A stretch of DNA of 64,000 bases from JACMLX01 sp031374935 (GTDB lineage: Bacteria > Gemmatimonadota > Gemmatimonadetes > Gemmatimonadales > Gemmatimonadaceae): NCBI GenBank assembly GCA_031374935.1, contig JANMHB010000169.1, positions 35,499 to 99,498 on the forward strand, written 5' to 3'. The notes under the pieces were generated by a model, which saw only the letters and a program-made list of their open reading frames with translations, searched no databases and was not told where the DNA came from. Both the position numbers and the translations under genes were made by a program. Shown in pieces: positions 34,745-43,126 of the stretch (the first letter of the stretch is position 1; every line of letters begins with the position of its first letter).

Positions 34745-35135
34745 CCTCGTGGCCGCAGCGTCGCCCGAGGATGACTAGAGCAGTTGCAGAGAAGCCACGT
34801 CACCTGCTTGACGCGGGGCCGCGCTGCGGTGCAATCCGGTGGTCCGTGCCCACGCCGCGCGCCTGAAGGCGGTCGGCAAACCCTTCAAGGTCCGCATGGT
34901 CGCGTGCATGCGCCACCTCCTGATCATCCTCAACGCGATGGTCAAAACACAACAGCGCTGGCTCGCATCAGCGCTGCCGACTCTTTGACTTTCAACACAG
35001 CTACTCCGCTGTCCCAGCGTGAACAGCGTAGCCACTTCCTCCCGCAGCGGCGGCCGCGTGCGGCGCCAACGCTGTCGAGGTGATCGCAGCACCCGGATTT
35101 GCCAGCGATCCAGAAGTTTCAGCGAGACCGCGGTG
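34745..35135. other. Intergenic region with IS110 transposase remnant
   Basis: About 390 bases. The only recognisable content is the C-terminal end of an IS110-family transposase (34812-34988), listed separately. Nearby, 35017-35029 repeats a 13-base sequence found at 30936-30948. Confidence 0.6.
34812..34988 (+). pseudogene. IS110-family transposase, C-terminal remnant
   Basis: In one frame, closed upstream by TGA at 34809 and downstream by TGA at 34986-34988, the translation reads NPVVRAHAARLKAVGKPF followed by KVRMVACMRHLLIILNAM. This is the conserved C-terminal Transposase_20 segment of IS110 transposases. The N-terminal DEDD domain and start are missing. No intact insertion sequence ends were recognised. 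It marks a past insertion beside the hydrogenase locus. Confidence 0.75.
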
Positions 35136-35810
35136 TCACGCGCCGCTGATGACGCTCCACCCAAGCATCACGCCAACCACCAGACTCGCGCTTGCCGCAG
35201 CCAGTCGGATCTGCATCGCCCAGTTCGTGTGGCGTGAAACTGCGAATCCAGCGAGTCCGCTCACCAGAAGCGACACGACGCTCATACCGCCGATTGTTCC
35301 AAGGCCGAACGCAAGCAGGTAGGCAAACTGTGCCTGGACGGTCGATGCCGCTGCCACCAGCAGCACGATCACCGCGCCGCTGCCTGCGAGGCCGTGTGCG
35401 ACACCGAATCCAAATGCGCCGCGAGCATTCCGGATGCGTTCGGGGTGCACATGGGCGTGATGAGCATGGTGCGCGATGGCATGCGCATCACCATGCACCC
35501 GGCGATGACGACGCGCCTCAGCGATGAGCGTCGAGACGCCGATCAGAACCAACAAGGCTGCCACAACAAGTTCGAACATGGCGTAGAACGCGTCGGGCAC
35601 GCGAATGCCGAGCAGGGTGATCACGATCGCGACGGCCGCCACGCTGGCAGTGTGGCCCGCGCCCCACGCCACCCCGAGCGCCGCGGCGGAGCGCAGCCCA
35701 CGCTCCCGCGATGCGAACATGCTCACTGCCGCCAGGTGATCCGGTTCGAACGCATGCCGGTAGCCGACCAGATACCGGATGCCGATGAATTCGAGCAACC
35801 CAAAGCTCAT
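35136..35810 (-). CDS. Nickel/cobalt transporter (NicO/NiCoT-like)
   Basis: A 224-residue membrane protein with about six hydrophobic segments. The first contains HAFEPDH (His19 to His25), the HxxxxDH signature required for Ni/Co transport. A His-rich loop (residues about 103-125) and a second motif (FGVAHGLAGSG) also fit the family. The ATG overlaps the hypF stop by four bases, so the two are co-translated. It probably brings in nickel for the hydrogenase active site. Confidence 0.88.
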   Translation of the reverse strand: MSFGLLEFIGIRYLVGYRHAFEPDHLAAVSMFASRERGLRSAAALGVAWGAGHTASVAAVAIVITLLGIRVPDAFYAMFELVVAALLVLIGVSTLIAEARRHRRVHGDAHAIAHHAHHAHVHPERIRNARGAFGFGVAHGLAGSGAVIVLLVAAASTVQAQFAYLLAFGLGTIGGMSVVSLLVSGLAGFAVSRHTNWAMQIRLAAASASLVVGVMLGWSVISGA

Positions 35811-38128
35811 GCCCCCTCCGCCACGGCCGCGATCATCGCCTGCCCGAGCGCCAGACCGCCATCATTCGGGGGCACCTGACGATGGGTGAGCACGGTGAAG
35901 CCTGCCTGCTGCAACCGTCGCGCCGCCAAGGTGAGCAACAACACGTTCTGGAACACGCCGCCCGTCAATCCGACGACAATGGTGCCGGCGGCATCACGGA
36001 CATGCTCCGCGACAGCGACGATCGCAGAGGCGAGCGCGCCGTGCACATCCAGTGCGACGCTGCGCCGGTCGCGCCCCAGCTGCAGGTCGAGGAGCAGCTG
36101 TTCCCAGAACGCGGCCAGGTCGAGCTGCGCCGGCGCCGGGTTTCGTGGCGTGATCGGAATGATGTAACGACTGCTGAAACCCAGTGGCGCCTGCATCGCG
36201 AGTGCTTCGAATTCGATGGCCGCCTGTCCTTCGTAACTCACCGACTGACGAATGCCGCAGAGTGACGCGCAGGCGTCGAGCAGCCGTCCCGCAGATGTCG
36301 TCACCGCCGTCTGGATCTGGTGCATGAGTTGCCGCTTCAGCACTCGGCGCGCTTCATCGGTGAGCGATGTCACCGGCGCCAGGGCCTCACTCCACGGCAA
36401 GCCAGCCGCGTACAGATGTGCGAGCGCAATCCGCGACGGGTGCCGCACCGCCCAGTCACCGCCGGCCAGCAGCGACGGCGCCAGATGTGCCACCCGCTCG
36501 AACCCGTGATAGTCGGCAAGCAGAAACTCACCGCCCCAGATCGTGCCATCAGCGCCGTACCCCGTGCCGTCGAAGGCAACACCGAGAATGCGTTGGTCAC
36601 CACGAAGCCCATGTTCTGCCATCAGCGATGCGACGTGGGCATGGTGATGCTGCACGCGCACCACCTTCGCCCCGTGCTCGGCCGCGTACCGCGTGGCCCA
36701 GATGGTGCTGCGATAGCTGGGGCTCATGTCCGCCGCGACCATCCGCGGTCGCACGCCAAAGAGTGCCTGCAGATGCGTGACCGTACGCGTCATGGCGTGC
36801 TCGGTCTCGAGATTTGCCACGTCCCCGATATGCGGCGACAGAAAGGCGCGAGATTCGCGGGTCAGGCAGACCGTGGCCTTGAGCTCACCGCCAACGGCAA
36901 GCACCGGCGGCACCCGTGACGGCAGCGCCACCGGATACGGCGCATACCCGCGCGATCGGCGAATCGGCAGTTCGGCACCGAGCGCGATCCGCATCACGGA
37001 ATCATCAGCCGGCGCGTGGATCGGACGGTCGTGCCAGAGCACACCATCAACGAGGCCCGCGAAACGGCTGAACGCCTCGTCTGGGGTAAACGCGATCGGT
37101 TCGTCGGCCAGATTGCCCGACGTGAGGACCAACGGGCCTGCGCCGGCCAGCAGGTGGTGCAGCGGGGAGTACGCAAGCATCACACCGATCGTCGTGTGGC
37201 CGGGCGCGACGGAGGCCGCCAGTGGCGCGTCGGTCCGTCGGGCGAGGAGCACGATCGGATGCGCCGCAGACATCAGCAGCGCCGCTTCCACCGCGTCGAT
37301 CGACGCCAGCCTGCGTGCCACGTCGAGGTCGCGCACGAGCACCGCCAGCGGCTTCTCCGGCCGATGTTTTCTTTCACGCAGCAGTTGCACCGTGTCGTCA
37401 CGGTCCGCACGACAGGCAATGTGAAAGCCGCCGACCCCCTCCACCGCAACGATGTGTCCCGCGTTCAATGCCTCGATGGCACACATCAGCGCCGTGGTAT
37501 CACGCGATGCAGCCGTCCCTGACGTACCAGTGCACCACGACAGTCGCGGACCACACACCGCGCAGGCGTTCGGCTGCGCGTGGTACCGACGATTCGATGG
37601 ATCCGAGTATTCCCGTTCGCACTCGGTGCACATCGCGAAGCCCGACATCGTGGTCTGCGCACGATCGTACGGCAGCGCAGTCACGATCGTGTACCGTGGT
37701 CCGCAATTGGTGCAGTTGATGAACGGATATCCGTACCGTCGGTCGAACGGGTCGTTCAGCTCACGCAGACAGTCGGCACAGGTGGCCACATCCGGTGTGA
37801 CTGGTGTCACCTGCTCCGGATCAGCGCGACTGCTGACAATCGCGAATCCTCGGGTGCCCATGATCGGCACAGTCGTCGTGTCGATCGAGTCGATGCGTGC
37901 CAGCGGCGGGGCCTCCGCCCGCAGCGAGGCAATGAACGCCTCGACGGCGGCCAGACTCCCCTCGATCTCGATGAAGACTCCATCGGAGTCATTGCCCACG
38001 AAGCCCGCCAGCGCCTGCCTGGTCGCCAGTCCATGCACGAATGGCCGGAAACCGACGCCCTGCACCCCGCCGCGCACACGGACCGCGCAACGGGTCACCG
38101 ACGCGAGCGGGGAAGTGGTGGCGGGCAT
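35807..38128 (-). CDS. hypF: HypF carbamoyltransferase, [NiFe]-hydrogenase maturation
   Basis: A 773-residue HypF of full length. Domains in order: acylphosphatase (RVRGGVQGVGFRPF; residues about 12-100), two zinc fingers (CADC...CTNC and CTEC...CAVC; about 115-200), YrdC domain (about 210-400) and Kae1-like carbamoyltransferase (about 410-770, VRVQHHHAHVASLMAEHG; FDGTGYGADGTIWGGE). HypF activates carbamoyl phosphate and transfers the carbamoyl group to HypE for cyanide synthesis. It is transcribed away from the rest of the hydrogenase locus, followed by the nickel transporter. Confidence 0.95.
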   Translation of the reverse strand: MPATTSPLASVTRCAVRVRGGVQGVGFRPFVHGLATRQALAGFVGNDSDGVFIEIEGSLAAVEAFIASLRAEAPPLARIDSIDTTTVPIMGTRGFAIVSSRADPEQVTPVTPDVATCADCLRELNDPFDRRYGYPFINCTNCGPRYTIVTALPYDRAQTTMSGFAMCTECEREYSDPSNRRYHAQPNACAVCGPRLSWCTGTSGTAASRDTTALMCAIEALNAGHIVAVEGVGGFHIACRADRDDTVQLLRERKHRPEKPLAVLVRDLDVARRLASIDAVEAALLMSAAHPIVLLARRTDAPLAASVAPGHTTIGVMLAYSPLHHLLAGAGPLVLTSGNLADEPIAFTPDEAFSRFAGLVDGVLWHDRPIHAPADDSVMRIALGAELPIRRSRGYAPYPVALPSRVPPVLAVGGELKATVCLTRESRAFLSPHIGDVANLETEHAMTRTVTHLQALFGVRPRMVAADMSPSYRSTIWATRYAAEHGAKVVRVQHHHAHVASLMAEHGLRGDQRILGVAFDGTGYGADGTIWGGEFLLADYHGFERVAHLAPSLLAGGDWAVRHPSRIALAHLYAAGLPWSEALAPVTSLTDEARRVLKRQLMHQIQTAVTTSAGRLLDACASLCGIRQSVSYEGQAAIEFEALAMQAPLGFSSRYIIPITPRNPAPAQLDLAAFWEQLLLDLQLGRDRRSVALDVHGALASAIVAVAEHVRDAAGTIVVGLTGGVFQNVLLLTLAARRLQQAGFTVLTHRQVPPNDGGLALGQAMIAAVAEGA

Positions 38129-38253
38129 GGCGGGAGTCTGCGGATGGGCGCGGCCGACAGGAATAGCAACTTCACGCTATAACCAGCCGCTGTGCCGCCG
38201 GATACAGTAACGCACCATCGCAGGCTTCCCGGCAGGCACGGAGAGAATCGACC
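38129..38253. promoter_or_regulatory. Divergent control region between hypF and the hydrogenase arm
   Basis: A 125-base gap separates two divergent starts and must contain promoters for the leftward hypF-transporter pair and for the rightward DUF1641-hypA-hypB string. GGAGAG precedes the rightward ATG by eight bases. No operator could be named. Confidence 0.5.
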
Positions 38254-39033
38254 ATGGCGTTCGCGCTGGCAGACGGCAACACCGAACGGCAGGAGCAGCT
38301 GCTCGCACGGTTGTCCGACCCGCAGACCGTGGAGTCGCTGAACAAGCTCCTCGACCGGATGGACATCATCGTGTTCGCCGTCGAGGCACTCGATGGCTTT
38401 CTCAGCCGGGCCGACGTCATCGCCGACAACGTCACCGATTCGGTCGGTGACTTGCGGACCCTGATGGCGGAGTCGGGGACGACGGGATTGATGGAGAAGC
38501 TCCCGCAACTGGCGCGCGCAGGCGCCCAGGTGGCCGACATCTCCGCCACGCCGGCCTTTCAGCGACTGGCAACCTCTGGACTTCTCGACGAGCTCGGCGA
38601 CCCGAAGACCATCGAAAATCTACGATCGCTCATCAGCAAGCTCGAGATGGCCGCGTTTGCGCTCGAGTCCGTCGACGGATTCCTCCGTCGTGGCGATGAG
38701 ATTGCCGAAGGCATTGCCGAGGGCGCCAACGACCTGCGCGGCGCTGGTGCGAACATCGATATGGTCGAGGTCCGCAAGACGCTGGCCTCACTGCCGAAAT
38801 TGGTTCAGGCCGGCAACGAGCTGGTGGCGTCCGGCATTCTCGATCCGCTGGTCGTGGGTCAGCTGGCCGAGGTGGGCCACACCTTCGCGAAAGCCTACGA
38901 GTCGGCCAAGGAGACCCACCCCAGGCAGCTTGGCACCATCGGTCTTGCCATGAAGCTTCGCGACCCCGACGTGAACCGGGCCTTCAATTTCGCCCTTCGC
39001 CTGGCGAAGGCGTTCGGGCAGAATCTCAAGTAA
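38254..39033 (+). CDS. DUF1641 protein with internal duplication; candidate HucM-like hydrogenase partner
   Basis: A 259-residue, soluble, strongly helical protein. Residues about 20-75 and 115-170 are repeats of each other: DPQTVESLNKLLDRMDII against DPKTIENLRSLISKLEMA, and ALDGFLSRADVIADNV against SVDGFLRRGDEIAEGI. The C terminus (LGTIGLAMKLRDPDVNRAFN) is the characteristic DUF1641 segment. DUF1641 proteins are often encoded next to redox enzymes. Its position in the hydrogenase locus and helical character make it a candidate for a scaffold or membrane-linking partner such as the HucM stalk of mycobacterial Huc. That functional link is inference. Confidence 0.82.
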   Translation: MAFALADGNTERQEQLLARLSDPQTVESLNKLLDRMDIIVFAVEALDGFLSRADVIADNVTDSVGDLRTLMAESGTTGLMEKLPQLARAGAQVADISATPAFQRLATSGLLDELGDPKTIENLRSLISKLEMAAFALESVDGFLRRGDEIAEGIAEGANDLRGAGANIDMVEVRKTLASLPKLVQAGNELVASGILDPLVVGQLAEVGHTFAKAYESAKETHPRQLGTIGLAMKLRDPDVNRAFNFALRLAKAFGQNLK

Positions 39034-39042
39034 GCCGCAGGT

Positions 39043-39390
39043 ATGCACGAGCTGGGTCTGGCTCGCGGGATCGTCGATCTCGCGAATGCGTCGGCGTCGG
39101 AAGCGCTTGCCTCCCGGGTCACGATCGTCAATGTGCAGGTGGGGCGCCTGGCCGGGGTGGAGGCCGGCGCCCTGCTCTTTTGCTTCGACATCGCCGCCGA
39201 AGGGACCCGCGTGGAGGGCGCCCGACTCGTGATCGAGGACGTGTCGGTGGCGGTATGGTGTATTCCGTGCGATGCTCTTCGTGAGCTCCCGGGCATCCAG
39301 CGTTTCCGGTGCCCGGTGTGCGACACGCCCAGCGGCGACATCCGCCGCGGCAAGGAACTGGAAGTCACTTCCATCGAGGTCGAGTCGTGA
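39043..39390 (+). CDS. hypA: HypA, nickel insertion chaperone
   Basis: A 115-residue protein with the MHELGLAR start, in which His2 is a nickel ligand. The zinc site is formed by Cys73, Cys76, Cys90 and Cys93 (CIPC and CPVC). The insert between the two CxxC pairs is of usual length. It works with HypB to deliver nickel to the hydrogenase large subunit. GCAGGT precedes the ATG. The stop overlaps the hypB GTG start by four bases. Confidence 0.93.
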   Translation: MHELGLARGIVDLANASASEALASRVTIVNVQVGRLAGVEAGALLFCFDIAAEGTRVEGARLVIEDVSVAVWCIPCDALRELPGIQRFRCPVCDTPSGDIRRGKELEVTSIEVES

Positions 39391-40073
39391 CCAGCACGCG
39401 CATTGTCGAAGTCCGCGCCGGCATACTGAAGAAGAACGATGAGCTCGCACGCGTACTGCGGCAGCGTTTCGAAGAGGCCGGCGTGTACGCCATCAATCTC
39501 GTCTCCAGCCCGGGCACGGGAAAAACCGCACTGCTCGAAACCACCATGCGCGAGTTGATCGCCGGCGGTGCGCGGGTGGCGGCGCTGGTGGGCGATCTCG
39601 AGACGGACAACGATGCGCAACGCCTAACGCGCAGTGGCGCCGACGTGAAGCAGATCAACACGCACGGCCGCTGTCATCTCGAGGCGGAGATGCTGAACGA
39701 GTTCCTCGACGCCTGGGACCTGTCGCAACTCGACTACCTCTTCATCGAGAACGTCGGCAACCTCGTCTGTCCATCGAGCTACGATCTCGGTGAAGCGACG
39801 CGCGTCGTCCTGCTGTCGGTGACCGAAGGCGAGGACAAGCCGTTGAAGTATCCGACGATCTTCAACTCGGCTGATGTTGCACTGATCACGAAGATGGATC
39901 TCGCGATTCCCTGCGACTTCGACGCGGCGGCGGCGCACGCCGCGATCCAGTCCGTTCGCCCTGGGATGCGGGTGATCGAACTCTCGTCCAAGACCGGCGT
40001 GGGCATGACCGAATGGCTGGACGCCCTGGCCGAGGGACGGCGTCGCACACCGGCCGCGCGTCCGGCGGCGTGA
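39387..40073 (+). CDS. hypB: HypB, GTPase for nickel delivery
   Basis: A 228-residue GTPase. The P-loop SPGTGKT lies at residues 41-47, and the later motifs DLETDNDAQR, GRCHLEAEM and FIENVGNLVCP are intact, with a Cys-His metal site in CHLEA. The His-rich N-terminal nickel store seen in some HypB is absent. The GTG start at 39387 overlaps hypA by four bases, and its own stop overlaps the histidine-kinase start by four, so three genes are chained. Confidence 0.93.
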   Translation: MTSTRIVEVRAGILKKNDELARVLRQRFEEAGVYAINLVSSPGTGKTALLETTMRELIAGGARVAALVGDLETDNDAQRLTRSGADVKQINTHGRCHLEAEMLNEFLDAWDLSQLDYLFIENVGNLVCPSSYDLGEATRVVLLSVTEGEDKPLKYPTIFNSADVALITKMDLAIPCDFDAAAAHAAIQSVRPGMRVIELSSKTGVGMTEWLDALAEGRRRTPAARPAA

Positions 40074-41803
40074 CCCCCACGCCAGTGGCACCAGCGATGC
40101 GGACTCCCCGCGTGTCCCCGGCAACCTCCGAGCCGTCGCCCGCCGCCGCATCGCCCGCCATCGAGGCGATGTACGACTGCGCCCGCGCCACCGTGCTCGA
40201 GCCCGACGCACTGGCGCTGGCGCGGGCGCTGGCTGCTGCGCTGACGCGCACCTTTCGCGCCGACGACGTGATCGTCGCAGCCATCGTCGACAGCGCGATC
40301 GCAAGCAAGGCGCGCATCCGGCGGCAGACGCTGGTGGCCGGACCATCGATGACCGCCGCCGAGCGCGCCTTTGCCGAGTGGGTGCTGCAGCAGCGGGAGC
40401 CGTTCTCGGCACTCGCGCATCGCGCGGTGTCCGCGAGCGCACCCGTCGTTCCGTGGGACGACGTGATTGCGGTTCCGGCGCTGCATCATCAGGGGCATCC
40501 GGTGGCCTTGCTGCTGGTGGCTAATCGACGTGTGCACGGCCGACTCGGCACCTCGGATCTGCGCGTACTGGAAACGATCGCGCAGTACGCCGCCGTGGCG
40601 TTCGATCGCGCGCAGATGCTGGCGCAGCTGGACAGCTGGGCGCGCGGGCTGGAAGCGCTGTTCAAGTTCAGCGCTGCCGTCAGCAGCGAGCGGGATCCGG
40701 CGCGACTGGTGCGCGACATGGCGGAGCATGCCGCACGGTTGCTGAAGGCCGATGGTGGGCAAGGCGGACTGGCCGTCGCCGACGAGGCCACCGGTGAGCT
40801 GGTCGTGGAATCGACCGCGTACTGGCATGACGGCGTCTGGATCGAGCGTCATCGTCGCTGGGCGCGCAACGTCGGCATTCCCGGCGTCGTGCTGGAAACC
40901 GAGTTCCCCTATCTGGCGGCGGACTATCCACTCGATCCTGCCCGGGAGGCACCGGATGACATCGCCGACACCGCCTTTGCGATTGCCGTGCCGATCAAGA
41001 ATGCGACCGATGACGTGCTTGGATTCTTCGAGCTTTTTCGGCACGACGGAAAGGGCGCATTCAGCTGGCAGGATGCCGCCTTTCTCGAGTCGGTGGCCAA
41101 CATGACGGCCGTCGCAATAGAAAACGCCCGACTCGGCTCGGCGCTGGCGGTGAAGAATCAGGAGGTGCGCGCGCTCTCGGCCAGACATGTGACACGTCTC
41201 GAGGAGGAACGGCAGCATATCGCGCGCGAGTTGCACGACGAAGCCGGTCAGGCGCTGGTTGGCGTCAAGCTGTCGTTGCAGGCGATGGGGCGCCTCCTGC
41301 CGCGCGAAGTGCCGGCGCTCAGCGAACAGCTCACCCATCTGCGTGCACAGGTGAACGACGCGGCAACACGATTGAAGGTGCTGGCGCGCCGACTTCGCCC
41401 GCCTACACTCGATCGACTCGGGCTGGACATGGCGCTGCAGCAGCTGGCCCACGAAAGCGGTGAACATTTCGGGTTCGAAGTGCGCCTGATGATGCATACA
41501 CTCGATGAGCGGCTGCCGGCAGAACTCGAAACGGCCCTCTTTCGCGTGACACAGGAGGCGCTCACCAATGTCGCCGCGCACGCCGAAGCCACGCGGGTGG
41601 AGATTCACGTCGAAGTGTGCGATCGGACCCGTGTGTCGCTCTGCATCTTCGACGACGGCGTCGGGTTCGACCTGGCGCAACGCCCGACAGGCCTCGGCCT
41701 GCTTGGGATGCGCGAGCGTGTCAGCATGCTCGGGGGCACCTTCTCGGTGACATCAGCACCCGGTGAAGGCACCACCGTGCGGGTTTCGGCGCCCATCGCA
41801 TGA
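40070..41803 (+). CDS. GAF-domain sensor histidine kinase (HisKA_3/NarL-type)
   Basis: A 577-residue soluble kinase. Two GAF-like domains (about 45-185, then 205-360 with AARLLKADGGQGGLAVADEA) are followed by a HisKA_3 domain, with the phosphoaccepting His in EERQHIARELHDEAGQAL, and a HATPase domain (TQEALTNVAAHAEA; FDDGVGFD; GLGLLGMRER). No membrane segment, so it senses a cytoplasmic signal such as redox state or a small molecule. The start is GTG 40070, in four-base overlap with hypB (ATG 40097 is the alternative). The stop overlaps the cognate regulator. Location suggests control of the hydrogenase. Confidence 0.87.
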   Translation: MTPTPVAPAMRTPRVSPATSEPSPAAASPAIEAMYDCARATVLEPDALALARALAAALTRTFRADDVIVAAIVDSAIASKARIRRQTLVAGPSMTAAERAFAEWVLQQREPFSALAHRAVSASAPVVPWDDVIAVPALHHQGHPVALLLVANRRVHGRLGTSDLRVLETIAQYAAVAFDRAQMLAQLDSWARGLEALFKFSAAVSSERDPARLVRDMAEHAARLLKADGGQGGLAVADEATGELVVESTAYWHDGVWIERHRRWARNVGIPGVVLETEFPYLAADYPLDPAREAPDDIADTAFAIAVPIKNATDDVLGFFELFRHDGKGAFSWQDAAFLESVANMTAVAIENARLGSALAVKNQEVRALSARHVTRLEEERQHIARELHDEAGQALVGVKLSLQAMGRLLPREVPALSEQLTHLRAQVNDAATRLKVLARRLRPPTLDRLGLDMALQQLAHESGEHFGFEVRLMMHTLDERLPAELETALFRVTQEALTNVAAHAEATRVEIHVEVCDRTRVSLCIFDDGVGFDLAQRPTGLGLLGMRERVSMLGGTFSVTSAPGEGTTVRVSAPIA

Positions 41804-42453
41804 TGGCTCGCCACACCGTGCTGCTGGTGGACGACCATGCGCTGGTGCGCCGCGGCATGGCGTCACTGCTGGCAAGCGACGGACGCTATCAGGTGATTGC
41901 CGAAGCGAGCAATGGTGAGATGGCGCTCGAGCTGATCGCACGACACAAGCCGACGCTGGTGCTGCTGGATCTGTCGATGCCCAAACTGGACGGGCTCGGC
42001 ACCCTGCGTCGGCTGCGAAAACTTCCCCGCCGCCCCCGCGTGCTGGTGCTCTCGATGTATGATGACGACCAGTTCGTCGCGCAAGCCATGAGTGATGGCG
42101 CTGATGGCTATCTGCTCAAGGATGCCATGGACGACGAGCTTTTCGAGGCGATGGATGCCGTGGTCTCGGGGCACCGGTACCTGGCGGCAGCAATCAACCA
42201 GGTGCGCCTCGGACGCGTGTCGGTTCAGTCGAGCGATCTCACGTCGCGTGAGCGCGAGGTGCTGCAGCTGATCGCGGACGGCCAGACGACCTCACAGGCG
42301 GCCGATCAGCTCTCGATTTCGCCGCATACCGCCACCCGCCATCGTGCCAACCTGATGCGGAAGCTCGGTGTGCACAATCAGGCGGAGCTGGTGCGGACGG
42401 CGGTGCAGCGCGGGCTGATCATTTTCGGGCGGACGAGCAGCGATCGGGGGTAG
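41800..42453 (+). CDS. NarL/LuxR-type response regulator
   Basis: A 217-residue regulator. Receiver domain (residues about 4-120) with the phosphorylated Asp in LVLLDLSMPKLDG and acidic pair VDDH. C-terminal LuxR-type helix-turn-helix (LTSREREVLQLIADGQTTSQ, SPHTATRHRANLMRKL). Overlaps the kinase gene by four bases; together they form a complete two-component system. The likely targets are the huc structural genes downstream and the divergent hyp genes. This is an inference from position. Confidence 0.9.
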   Translation: MMARHTVLLVDDHALVRRGMASLLASDGRYQVIAEASNGEMALELIARHKPTLVLLDLSMPKLDGLGTLRRLRKLPRRPRVLVLSMYDDDQFVAQAMSDGADGYLLKDAMDDELFEAMDAVVSGHRYLAAAINQVRLGRVSVQSSDLTSREREVLQLIADGQTTSQAADQLSISPHTATRHRANLMRKLGVHNQAELVRTAVQRGLIIFGRTSSDRG

Positions 42454-42561
42454 CTGGCGTTGCTGCACCGTCATGATGATCGCCTTACGCGAATGATGAC
42501 GCCGGCACTCGCCTCAATTCCGTCCGGTGCTGAAAGTTGAGGCATCAAGGTCCGCGACCTC

Positions 42562-42744
42562 TTGCGACTCTTCGCCAACGACGGCTGGGTACTCATTCGT
42601 ACACGCGGCAGTCACCGCCAGTATCGTCATCCACAAAAGCCGGGCCAGGTGACGGTGGCCGGGTCTGGCCGGAATGAACTGGCTCCGGGTACGTTGAACA
42701 GCATCCTCAAGCAAGCAGCGCTCAAGCACCGAGGTCAGGAGTAG
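42562..42744 (+). CDS. hicA: HicA-like mRNA interferase toxin
   Basis: About 60 residues with the HicA dsRBD-like core: GWVLIRTRGSHRQYRHP, in which the catalytic histidine in GSH is present, and GTLNSILKQAAL. Homology extends upstream in frame as IKVRDLL, but no ATG or GTG occurs there: the frame opens right after a TGA at 42538. The annotated start is TTG at 42562; an ATC at 42544 sits where the normal ATG would be. Start-codon loss or a rare start is possible. HicB follows three bases later. Confidence 0.75.
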   Translation: MRLFANDGWVLIRTRGSHRQYRHPQKPGQVTVAGSGRNELAPGTLNSILKQAALKHRGQE

Positions 42745-42747
42745 GCG

Positions 42748-42963
42748 ATGCACCGGTACCTGATCGTGATCGAGCCGACCGACAGCGGCTACTCGGCATA
42801 CTCTCCCGACCTTCCCGGTTGCATCGCGACCGGTCGGTCCTTGGCGGCCGTCTCCCGAGCAATGCGCGAGGCGATGGCGTTTCACGTCGATGGCCTGAAG
42901 GCCGAGGGCCTCCCGCTGCCTCCCGGTGGCGCCACGGCGAGCTACGTGGAAATCGCGGCGTAG
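42748..42963 (+). CDS. hicB: HicB-like antitoxin
   Basis: A 71-residue protein with the HicB fold: MHRYLIVIEPTDSGYSAYSP, DLPGCIATG and a helix ending AMAFHVDGLKAEGLPLPPG. It is a short version without the extra C-terminal DNA-binding domain found in many HicB antitoxins. It neutralises HicA. The pair sits between the two-component system and the hydrogenase structural genes. Confidence 0.82.
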   Translation: MHRYLIVIEPTDSGYSAYSPDLPGCIATGRSLAAVSRAMREAMAFHVDGLKAEGLPLPPGGATASYVEIAA

Positions 42964-43126
42964 TCCGACAGGCTCGGGCACCCGGGTACGCCGCGCGGAC
43001 CGACGGTGCAACATCGCGTCTGCACTGGCCAGAACATGCTATTGCTGCCCCCCGTGCACGGGTGGATTCTCCCCCCGCGAAGATGACGATCAGGTGGCTC
43101 AACTCGCAGGTTCGGGAGAGGACGCA

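Noticed and set aside
38129..38253. NikR or Fur-type operator in the hypF divergent region
   Set aside because: No palindrome of the expected form was found; only promoters by position can be claimed.
39779..41680. 633-codon minus-strand frame opposite the hypB and kinase genes
   Set aside because: HypB and the kinase have all family motifs on the plus strand; the opposite frame is low in hydrophobic patterning and unlike any family.
42964..43126. Possible sigma-54 promoter (TGGCC...TTGCT) upstream of hucS
   Set aside because: The spacing between the GG and GC elements does not fit the -24/-12 consensus, and the kinase-regulator pair is not of the sigma-54 activator type.
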